The notes under the pieces are model-generated. The model worked only from the letters and a program-made list of their open reading frames with translations. It did not search any database and was not told the DNA's origin. Below, one piece after another: positions 5,869 to 10,446 of a DNA stretch of 10,446 nucleotides; the first letter of the stretch is position 1; each line of letters begins with the position of its first letter. The position numbers were made by a program, and so were the translations under genes. Origin of the DNA: Candidatus Omnitrophota bacterium (GTDB lineage: Bacteria > Omnitrophota > 4484-213); the NCBI GenBank assembly GCA_030639955.1, contig DAOWKH010000028.1, positions 1-10,446 of the forward strand. Reading direction: 5' to 3'.

Positions 5869-6648
5869 ATGGAAAGAAAAAATAAAATAGACATAAAAAA
5901 AGGCATAATTGGGTTGTTTGACATTCTAGGCTATTCCCGTTTTCTTGAGAAAAACTCAGCAGAAAAGGCTGCTAAAATTATTGTTGATAATATTCTGACA
6001 ATTGATACAAATGTCATCAATCAATATAGAGGTTTGTTTTTACATATGCCTGAGGAAGATTTAATAAAGACAATACTTAAAAAAATTGAATGGTTAATTT
6101 TTTCAGATACTATTTTACTAACATTGCCCTATGAAGACACCGACAAAAAAGATATTAAAGATATTTGTTGGTCTCTATTTTGCGGGGTTACAGGTAGGCT
6201 ATTTGCACATTTATTCTTAACTGGTTTGCCTATTAGGGGTGCAATTACTTATGGAGAATTTTTTGTTAGCCAAAATTGCTTTGCGGGAAAAGAAATTGTT
6301 GAGGCTTATCAGCTGGAGCAACAACTTGATCTTTCAGCAGTTATATTCTCAGAAAAAAGCATTAAAGAATTACAAAAAATTGATGCGTTTGGTGCGGATG
6401 GTTTAACAAAAAATCAAGTGTTTGAGTATTGCATGCCTTTGAAAACTGAATCAAAAGATTGTTTTGCATTGAGAGTCCCTGTTAGACCATTGGAACTTAA
6501 TCCTGCAACAGATCTTAGACAGAAAATATTGGAAAGTTTTTGGGGGTATCGTAAGGATGTTGATAAAAAAGTTTATAGTAAAATAGATAATACAGAGCGT
6601 TATTTTAGACGGGTTATAATGATAGCCAAAGAAAAATCTAAAACCTAA
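5869..6648 (+). CDS. Cassette 2 protein with nucleotide-cyclase-like motifs
   Basis: This 259-residue protein is of unknown function, but its motif order resembles class III nucleotidyl cyclase folds. FDILGYS (17-23) corresponds to the first metal-binding Asp strand (D-x-x-G-F/Y in cyclases), FSDTILL (78-84) to the second Asp, and RGAITYGEFF (123-132) followed by FAGKEIVEAY (138-147) to the strand-turn-strand that follows. The family resemblance is by eye; substrate-specifying residues cannot be assigned. It has no signal peptide; a hydrophobic stretch around 101-122 fits a buried helix. ATG 5869 lies 11 nt after the attC1 R' box and has no Shine-Dalgarno, a common cassette arrangement. The stop codon TAA 6646-6648 is built into the R'' box of the following attC. 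A cyclase-like cassette could be a signalling or anti-phage component, but no effector gene is obvious beside it. It might instead be a non-catalytic relative. Confidence 0.75.
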   Translation: MERKNKIDIKKGIIGLFDILGYSRFLEKNSAEKAAKIIVDNILTIDTNVINQYRGLFLHMPEEDLIKTILKKIEWLIFSDTILLTLPYEDTDKKDIKDICWSLFCGVTGRLFAHLFLTGLPIRGAITYGEFFVSQNCFAGKEIVEAYQLEQQLDLSAVIFSEKSIKELQKIDAFGADGLTKNQVFEYCMPLKTESKDCFALRVPVRPLELNPATDLRQKILESFWGYRKDVDKKVYSKIDNTERYFRRVIMIAKEKSKT

Positions 6649-6721
6649 CAAGCCAATTCAGTGGACTGTTACCCGCCGCCTTTCGGAGTCGGCTACCAAC
6701 AGACGAGTTTAAATGTTAGAA
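6643..6721 (+). mobile_element. attC recombination site 2 (79 bp)
   Basis: It starts with ACCTAAC (6643-6649), a perfect RYYYAAC, and ends GTTAGAA (6715-6721), one mismatch from GTTRRRY. Between CTAAC and GTTAG it aligns to attC1 without gaps, identical at 64 of 75 positions by hand count. The 23 bases 6664-6686 of the central hairpin region are unchanged. The cassette 2 stop codon lies within the R'' box. Confidence 0.8.
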
Positions 6722-6743
6722 ATAAAATAAAGAGGAGGAGATA

Positions 6744-7343
6744 ATGGGTTTCCTTGAAGCACTCAGTGGAAGAAAAAAGGTGTTGTCGTTTGGAATCATC
6801 TTTGATGATAACAATAAGGTTAATGTAAATGTTAATAAAAATGTTTCAATGATACCGACTCCTGACTATATACGACTATGGGCTTGTTATGAAGCAAAAA
6901 TCATTTATAACTTAAGCTACCCCAACAATGTAAGTGCAAATATGGCTGTGGGATCAATAGCAAAAATTGTAGAAACCGATATAAATGAAAATACCAATTG
7001 TTTTCAAAAAGCTAATTTAGACGATGTAATTCAGTATACTCCCAATATATCAAAAGGAAATGTCAAATTTACAGGAGAATTTTATGCGAAAGGATCACTG
7101 GAACGAACCATAAAAACATGGTTTCCTTTGCGTGGCACAGAACAACAAATTGTATATTCTGGTTTAGCCCTTATGCAATATGCAATTTCTATGACTCGTA
7201 ATGACAAAGAATGCATAGATGTTTTTACAAAAACTGCCAGAAACATGCTTAAACTTTATGAATCTGGAATGGGTGTCAGCATTGCTTCAGTAGTGCAAGT
7301 ACCTACGCAAGCATATATGCAAGCAATAGGAGTTGCAGAATAA
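6744..7343 (+). CDS. Cassette 3 protein of unknown function
   Basis: I do not recognise this 199-residue protein. It has a basic N-terminus (GFLEALSGRKK), a short Asn/Val-rich stretch (about 24-32, alternating NVNVN), and a mixed alpha/beta pattern. Then comes a segment with FTGEFYAKGSLERTIKTWFPL (about 109-129) that looks like two beta strands. It ends in helices around 134-199. There is no signal peptide, membrane helix or metal-binding Cys/His cluster. Unlike the other two cassette genes it has a very strong Shine-Dalgarno, AGAGGAGGAG (6731-6740), 3 nt before ATG 6744. It follows attC2 by about 20 nt, and the short attC-like site begins 11 nt after its stop. Function is unknown; position alone places it in the cassette array. 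Confidence 0.72.
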   Translation: MGFLEALSGRKKVLSFGIIFDDNNKVNVNVNKNVSMIPTPDYIRLWACYEAKIIYNLSYPNNVSANMAVGSIAKIVETDINENTNCFQKANLDDVIQYTPNISKGNVKFTGEFYAKGSLERTIKTWFPLRGTEQQIVYSGLALMQYAISMTRNDKECIDVFTKTARNMLKLYESGMGVSIASVVQVPTQAYMQAIGVAE

Positions 7344-7354
7344 AAATAAAAAAT

Positions 7355-7391
7355 CTCTAACAACTCAATCCGTTGAGCTCAAACGTTAGAG
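7355..7391 (+). mobile_element. Compact attC-like site (37 bp) after cassette 3
   Basis: CTCTAAC (7355-7361) and GTTAGAG (7385-7391) are perfect inverted repeats matching the R'' and R' cores, each with one mismatch to the 7-base consensus. Between them CTCAA (7364-7368) pairs with TTGAG (7373-7377) around TCCG. The layout is that of an attC without the long variable stem. It is shorter than typical functional sites, so it may be a minimal or decayed attC. Confidence 0.55.
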
Positions 7392-7419
7392 CAGAAATAA
7401 TTAATTCTTACTTTCGTCC

Positions 7420-7448
7420 TTGACGATTTTCTTACTTTATGGTATATT
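7420..7448 (+). promoter_or_regulatory. Strong sigma70-type promoter of the toxin-antitoxin pair
   Basis: TTGACG (7420-7425) and TATATT (7443-7448) have a 17-nt spacer. The -10 box is preceded by TGG (7440-7442), an extended -10 motif. This is the best promoter-like sequence in the window and would start transcripts near 7455, ahead of the antitoxin gene. Confidence 0.75.
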
Positions 7449-7470
7449 TATATTAGGACAGGTATAAATT

Positions 7471-7492
7471 GGGGCAACTTCTCTATCGCCCC
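7471..7492. promoter_or_regulatory. Inverted repeat in the toxin-antitoxin leader, possible operator
   Basis: GGGGC (7471-7475) pairs with GCCCC (7488-7492) around 12 nt, flanked by TATAA-like words on both sides (7463-7467 and 7493-7497). It lies between the promoter and the antitoxin ribosome site, so it could be the autoregulatory operator typical of such operons, or an RNA hairpin in the leader. Confidence 0.4.
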
Positions 7493-7517
7493 TATAATGA
7501 AGTGGAGGTGATGAAAG

Positions 7518-7775
7518 ATGACAATTGCAATGACAGCAAAACATCAGATAACCATTCCCAAAAAGATAACCGATGTCTTGAGGTTAAAAAAAGGGGCTAT
7601 ATTTGACATTGTGGTATCGAGGGATAAGATTGAACTTATTCCTCTTGAGACAAAAAAAAAGATGTTTAGTGATAAGGAATATAAAAAATTAGAAATGCTT
7701 TCGATAAGAGAAAAAGGTACAGAGAAACGAGTTACAAAGAAATTTATCAACAATTTAAAAAAGGAGAAGTGCTAA
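7518..7775 (+). CDS. AbrB/MazE-type antitoxin
   Basis: This 85-residue protein begins with a SpoVT/AbrB swapped-hairpin DNA-binding domain. Residues 1-45 read as two beta-hairpins with the family pattern KHQITIPKKI (8-17), LRLKKGAIFDI and a strand ending IELIPL. The lysine-rich C-terminal part (46-85) would be the toxin-binding arm. Antitoxins of this class bind and neutralise the partner toxin and repress their own operon. The ribosome site GGAGGTGAT (7504-7512) is well spaced from ATG 7518; Met5 (7530) is a possible alternative start. The toxin gene follows after 3 nt. The strong promoter at 7420 means the pair is expressed independently of the cassette array upstream. Confidence 0.85.
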   Translation: MTIAMTAKHQITIPKKITDVLRLKKGAIFDIVVSRDKIELIPLETKKKMFSDKEYKKLEMLSIREKGTEKRVTKKFINNLKKEKC

Positions 7776-7778
7776 TTT

Positions 7779-8081
7779 ATGTCTCTAAAGCTTTACTATA
7801 GACCCTCTTTTAATAGGACTCTTAAGCATCTTGGATACGGACAAAGAAAAATTGTGGGATCGATATTAGAGGCTGTGGGTGTTTATTACTCAAGTGGATG
7901 TAGTCTTTTGGAAGCGCAAAAGGTAGCCCCACGATTTTTTTATAAACAGCTAGATAAACCTTATTATGAAGCTGGAGTAGAAAGGAATATGCGCGTTGTA
8001 ATAAGAAGAGAAGGTGAAAAGTGTATAGCAATAATAGCGGGGGATCATAATCAAATAAAACGATTTTTAGCTAGAGTATGA
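7779..8081 (+). CDS. RelE/ParE-superfamily toxin
   Basis: The 100-residue protein has the fold pattern of RelE/ParE toxins. It has an N-terminal strand with a Phe (YRPSFNRTLKHL), a pair of helices (about 19-50), and then the C-terminal sheet GVERNMRVVIRREGEK (67-82). The ending IIAGDHNQIKRFL matches the usual family close (small residue, x-His-x-x-hydrophobic-x-Arg). RelE members cleave mRNA on the ribosome and ParE members poison gyrase; the sequence alone does not let me choose. Arg71 and the basic strand after it would suit ribosome-dependent cleavage. The gene lies 3 nt after the antitoxin stop, and its ribosome site AAGGAG (7761-7766) is inside the antitoxin gene, so translation is coupled. 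A perfect hairpin follows the stop at once. Confidence 0.82.
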   Translation: MSLKLYYRPSFNRTLKHLGYGQRKIVGSILEAVGVYYSSGCSLLEAQKVAPRFFYKQLDKPYYEAGVERNMRVVIRREGEKCIAIIAGDHNQIKRFLARV

Positions 8082-8086
8082 AGGAA

Positions 8087-8112
8087 GCGAAACTTCCTTC
8101 AGGAAGTTTCGC
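8087..8112. terminator. Perfect 11-bp hairpin after the toxin gene, terminator-like
   Basis: GCGAAACTTCC (8087-8097) pairs perfectly with GGAAGTTTCGC (8102-8112) around TTCA, beginning six bases after the toxin stop. The expected T-run is absent (CTTGTC follows), so termination would be imperfect. It also separates the accessory region from aroC. Confidence 0.5.
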
Positions 8113-8135
8113 CTTGTCAAAAGAGAGGTTTTATT

Positions 8136-9263
8136 ATGCAATATTTAACCGCTGGAGAATCGCACGGCAGGTGCTTGCTCGCAATTTTAGAGGGAATTCC
8201 TTCGGGTTTGAAGATTGATGAGTCCTTTATTAACAGCGAGTTACAACGCCGCCAAAAGGGATATGGGCGGGGCGGAAGGATGGAGATTGAAGCAGATAAA
8301 GCGGAAATTTTAAGCGGCTTAAAGAACAAGATAACCATTGGCAGCCCGCTTGGTTTTAAAATTGAGAACAAAGATTTTACTATTGATTCTCTAAAAGAAA
8401 TTACTGTTCCCCGCCCCGGGCATAGTGATTTAGCCGGGGCAATAAAGTATAACCAGGGAATTAGAGAGGTTTCCGAAAGGGCAAGTGCGCGCGAGACGGC
8501 TATTAGAGTAACAGTAGGAGCGGTTTGTAAACTCCTTTTAAAGGAGTTTAATATTGAAATTCTAAGTTGGACTTTGAGTATTGGGAAGATAAAGATTAAA
8601 TTTTCTCCTCAACTTTCTGACCTAACTTCATCGAGAAAGATTTTGTTAGATTCCGCTTTAAATTGTCCTGACACCGAAGCCGAAGAATTGATGCTCACTG
8701 AATTAGATAAAGCAATTCAAGAGGGAAATAGTTTAGGGGGAATTGTGGAGATAGTAGCCACAAATCTTCCCATTGGCTTGGGAAGCTATGTGGACTATAG
8801 AAAAAGATTGGATGGCCGTCTGGCGCAGGCGATAATGTCCATTCCTTCGGTAAAAGGGGTAGGGATTGGTTTGGGGTTTAAAGCTACACAATGTTTTGGT
8901 TCAGAGGTGCAGGACGAGATATTTTACAATTCGGGAGAAAAAAAGTTTTATCGCCAGACAAATAATGCCGGCGGACTGGAAGGGGGAATGACAAACGGCG
9001 AGCCTCTTGTTCTGAGATTTGGTTTAAAGCCAATTCCTACTTTAAGGAGCCCCTTGAAGAGCGTGGATATTATTTCTAAAAAGGAGGCAGGGGCAACAGT
9101 AGAAAGAGCAGATACCTGTATTGTGCCGGCGGCTGGTGTGGTTGGAGAGGCAGTAGTTGCTTTTGAGCTCGCCAAGGCAATGCAGGAAAAATTCGGCGGA
9201 GATAGTTTGGAAGAAATGAAGAGGAATTACGAAAACTGCTGTAAAGAAGTAAAGAAGTTTTGA
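8136..9263 (+). CDS. aroC: Chorismate synthase
   Basis: AroC converts 5-enolpyruvylshikimate 3-phosphate to chorismate using reduced FMN, the last step of the shikimate pathway. The 375-residue protein is full length with all signature blocks. These are GESHG with the catalytic His10, the FMN/substrate loop RRQKGYGRGGRM (38-49, Arg39, Arg45, Arg48), PGHSDLAG with His96, and RASARET (115-121). Further on are GGLEGGMTNGEP (279-290), PTLRSPLKSVD (301-311) and RADTCIVPAAGVVGEA (324-339). ATG 8136 follows the ribosome site AGAGAGG (8120-8126). The closeness of aroK downstream supports a shared pathway, although a dispersed foldback element lies between them. A+T content and wording match the core genes, not the cassettes. 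Transcription may come from the toxin-antitoxin promoter if the hairpin at 8087 leaks. Confidence 0.97.
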   Translation: MQYLTAGESHGRCLLAILEGIPSGLKIDESFINSELQRRQKGYGRGGRMEIEADKAEILSGLKNKITIGSPLGFKIENKDFTIDSLKEITVPRPGHSDLAGAIKYNQGIREVSERASARETAIRVTVGAVCKLLLKEFNIEILSWTLSIGKIKIKFSPQLSDLTSSRKILLDSALNCPDTEAEELMLTELDKAIQEGNSLGGIVEIVATNLPIGLGSYVDYRKRLDGRLAQAIMSIPSVKGVGIGLGFKATQCFGSEVQDEIFYNSGEKKFYRQTNNAGGLEGGMTNGEPLVLRFGLKPIPTLRSPLKSVDIISKKEAGATVERADTCIVPAAGVVGEAVVAFELAKAMQEKFGGDSLEEMKRNYENCCKEVKKF

Positions 9264-9265
9264 AA

Positions 9266-9462
9266 AGAATTTTTGCATTTCTCTCTCTCGTGATTTTTTC
9301 TTAACGCTAAAATCTGCGTCTCGGCAGGCAAAAATCAAACTCGCCCGCCTCTGTCCCGAAATGGTTCGGGACATCAACGGTCTCAAACATGATTTTTGTA
9401 TTTCCTGCCTTAACTTAATTTTAGCTAAAAAAACCAATGTTCGCTCAAAACGCAAAAATCCT
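9266..9462. repeat. Foldback (MITE-like) dispersed element, copy B, 197 bp
   Basis: Second copy of the element at 4728-4938, in the same orientation, starting three bases after the aroC stop. It differs by about nine substitutions and lacks 14 nt. Its tip hairpin GTCCCGAA/TTCGGGAC (9353-9360, 9365-9372) is intact with loop ATGG. Its ends are AGAATTTTTGC (9266-9276) and GCAAAAATCCT (9452-9462). It fills most of the aroC-aroK gap. Confidence 0.87.
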
Positions 9463-9505
9463 TTTTTAAATTTACACCTTAGAATTTATTTAATTAGGAG
9501 TTAAA

Positions 9506-10084
9506 GTGAACATCATCTTAGTTGGTTTTATGGGCACGGGGAAGACTGTAGTTGGTAAAAAGTTAGCCGAGATTTTAAAAACAAAATTTATTGATGTTGA
9601 CGATTTAATTGAACAAAAAGAAGGCAAAAAGATAAGCAGAATTTTTAAGGAGAACGGAGAAAGCTATTTTCGAAATTGTGAATATAAGATAATTAGAAAG
9701 GTATCACGGTTTGACAACTGTGTTATTGCCCCCGGTGGCGGGGCAATCTTGGAATTGGAGAATGTGCTCAATCTAAAGAAAAATGGAATAATTGTCTGTC
9801 TGACTGCCTCCCACGAGATTATCTATAAGCGAGTGGAGAAAAATAAAGCTCGGCCGTTATTAAAGGTGGATAAACCGTTAGAAAGGATAAGAGAGCTTTT
9901 AAAAATAAGAGAGTCGCATTATAAGCAAGCAGATATTTTTGTGGATACCTCTGAGTTAACAATAGAAGAGGTGGGGATTAAAGTCTTAAAAGAGGTGGTT
10001 AAGTTTAGAAAGCCTGAGCAACAAACCCCAAGCCCCAATGTTATTATTTCTTGTTTGGGATTTAAAGAATTGGGATTTGATTGA
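9506..10084 (+). CDS. aroK: Shikimate kinase with a repeat-derived C-terminal tail
   Basis: AroK phosphorylates shikimate at the 3-hydroxyl using ATP. The Walker A loop GFMGTGKT is at 7-14. Shikimate-binding residues fit the family: Asp33 in the DVDD segment, Arg56 in YFRNCE, and the GGG loop at 77-79. The lid arginine is Arg116 (ARPLL), and Arg135 lies in the RESHY segment near the adenine site. The start is GTG 9506, with AGGAG (9496-9500) 5 nt upstream and homology starting immediately. The protein has 192 residues, about 20 more than is usual. The extra end (from about residue 170) has no family counterpart and is read from a TTGGGATTT-type intergenic repeat that continues past the stop, so an ancestral stop was probably lost or overwritten. 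The enzyme core is complete and function should be retained. Confidence 0.94.
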   Translation: MNIILVGFMGTGKTVVGKKLAEILKTKFIDVDDLIEQKEGKKISRIFKENGESYFRNCEYKIIRKVSRFDNCVIAPGGGAILELENVLNLKKNGIIVCLTASHEIIYKRVEKNKARPLLKVDKPLERIRELLKIRESHYKQADIFVDTSELTIEEVGIKVLKEVVKFRKPEQQTPSPNVIISCLGFKELGFD

Positions 10085-10117
10085 GCATTGGGATTTGGGC
10101 ATTGGGATTTAAAGAAT
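10055..10117. repeat. Short word repeat overlapping the aroK 3' end
   Basis: The 16-mer TTGGGATTTAAAGAAT occurs at 10055-10070 and again at 10102-10117. The shorter word ATTGGGATTT occurs at 10069, 10087 and 10101. The repeat supplies the last codons of aroK and the whole spacer to the next gene. Confidence 0.8.
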
Positions 10118-10120
10118 ATT

Positions 10121-10446
10121 ATGCCCCAATTTCCCCTATCGGTAGTAATAATTACTAAAAACGAAGAAGAGAATATTCGCGAATGTCTGGAGAGTGTAAA
10201 ATGGGCAGATGAAATTGTCGTTGTTGATGACGGAAGCACAGATAAAACAAGAGAGATTGCTCGAGAATGGACAGAGAAGATTATTATTAAAAAGATGGAA
10301 AATGAAGGACGTCATCGCAACTGGGCTTATGCCCAGGCGAAAAACGAATGGGTTCTGAGTTTAGATGCTGACGAAAGAATAACAAAAGAATTAAAAGAAG
10401 AAATTTGCCAGAGATTGAAGCAAGATAATGAATTCTCTGCCTTCAC
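10121..10446 (+). CDS. Family 2 glycosyltransferase, N-terminal part (cut by window end)
   Basis: The 108 visible residues are the start of a GT-A fold glycosyltransferase. They open with the strand LSVVIITKNEEENI (6-19), then WADEIVVVDDGSTDKT (28-43) with the nucleotide-sugar-binding DDGS. The metal-binding D-x-D follows in LSLDADERIT (79-88). The spacing and the EGRHRNWA segment resemble the WaaE/KdtX-like subgroup that acts on lipopolysaccharide core, but the acceptor cannot be told from this fragment. ATG 10121 has no clear Shine-Dalgarno; the spacer upstream is a word repeat. An in-frame TTG at 10088 would translate that repeat and is unlikely. The gene continues beyond the window. Confidence 0.88.
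   Translation, partial: MPQFPLSVVIITKNEEENIRECLESVKWADEIVVVDDGSTDKTREIAREWTEKIIIKKMENEGRHRNWAYAQAKNEWVLSLDADERITKELKEEICQRLKQDNEFSAF

Larger units (their letters stand above)
5037..7391 (+). mobile_element. Integron-type gene cassette array without integrase (CALIN)
   Basis: Three single-gene units are separated by attC-like sites, all genes on the same strand and each followed within a few bases by its site. The cut point of integron integrases lies between G and TTRRRY. That gives cassettes of about 5038-5852, 5853-6715 and 6716-7385. The first junction, GTTAGCT (5037-5043), is a lone half site, as at the start of an array. None of the cassette genes has a clear own promoter, which is usual for cassettes. 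No tyrosine recombinase gene is in the window, so this is either the integrase-less part of a larger integron or a cluster seeded by one elsewhere in the genome. The array sits between core genes and is visibly more A+T-rich than they are. Confidence 0.78.

Noticed and set aside
8087..8112. Fourth attC site after the toxin gene
   Set aside because: The hairpin lacks CTAAC/GTTAG boxes and any spacer or bulge pattern of attC sites; it is a simple perfect palindrome.
4728..9462. Composite transposon bounded by the two foldback copies
   Set aside because: No transposase is present, the copies are in direct orientation, no flanking duplication is visible, and the interval contains the essential-type gene aroC. 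Independent insertion of a small dispersed element is simpler.
9919..10239. Minus-strand open frame over the aroK end and glycosyltransferase start
   Set aside because: It covers conserved plus-strand enzyme coding sequence and word repeats, and its product is low complexity Ser/Thr-rich.

Overview
The window looks like chromosomal DNA of an uncultivated, fairly A+T-rich bacterium. It carries Rnf-type electron transport, type II fatty acid synthesis, serine and chorismate biosynthesis and a type IV prepilin peptidase. This mix, together with short intergenic word repeats, recalls environmental lineages such as Omnitrophota. That placement is only an impression, because no rRNA or other strong taxonomic marker is present. 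All genes I accept are on the plus strand.

Layout of the core genes. The end of an rnfA-like gene (1-96) overlaps fabH (96-1082) by one base. A G+C-rich, palindrome-laden spacer (1083-1240) separates fabH from fabD (1243-2172). fabD overlaps serA (2169-3758) through ATGA. A spacer with two unrelated 7-bp tandem repeats leads into the prepilin peptidase gene (3907-4674), whose TTG start lies inside the second repeat. After the accessory region come aroC (8136-9263), aroK (9506-10084, with a tail read from a word repeat) and the start of a family 2 glycosyltransferase (10121 to the window edge).

The accessory region between the prepilin peptidase gene and aroC is the main discovery. Positions 5037-7391 read as a row of three promoterless gene cassettes, each one gene followed by an integron attC-like recombination site. 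The first two sites are both 79 bp and agree at 64 of 75 core positions by hand count; the third is a compact 37-bp version. No integrase gene is visible, so this is best described as a cluster of attC sites lacking an integrase (a CALIN). A candidate promoter (4952-4980) precedes it. The cassettes encode an unknown two-part protein, a protein with motifs resembling a class III nucleotide cyclase fold, and a further unknown protein. Directly after the array is an AbrB-type antitoxin/RelE-ParE-type toxin pair with its own strong promoter.

A second notable feature is a dispersed element present twice in direct orientation, at 4728-4938 (211 bp) and 9266-9462 (197 bp). It folds back on itself through five nested complementary arms. 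The copies differ by about nine substitutions and one 14-nt indel that falls exactly on a hairpin tip.

How the genes work together: FabH and FabD start fatty acid synthesis. SerA opens serine synthesis. AroK and AroC catalyse two late steps to chorismate. The prepilin peptidase processes pilins or pseudopilins. The cassettes and toxin-antitoxin pair are accessory and could be defence or stabilisation functions, which is inference.
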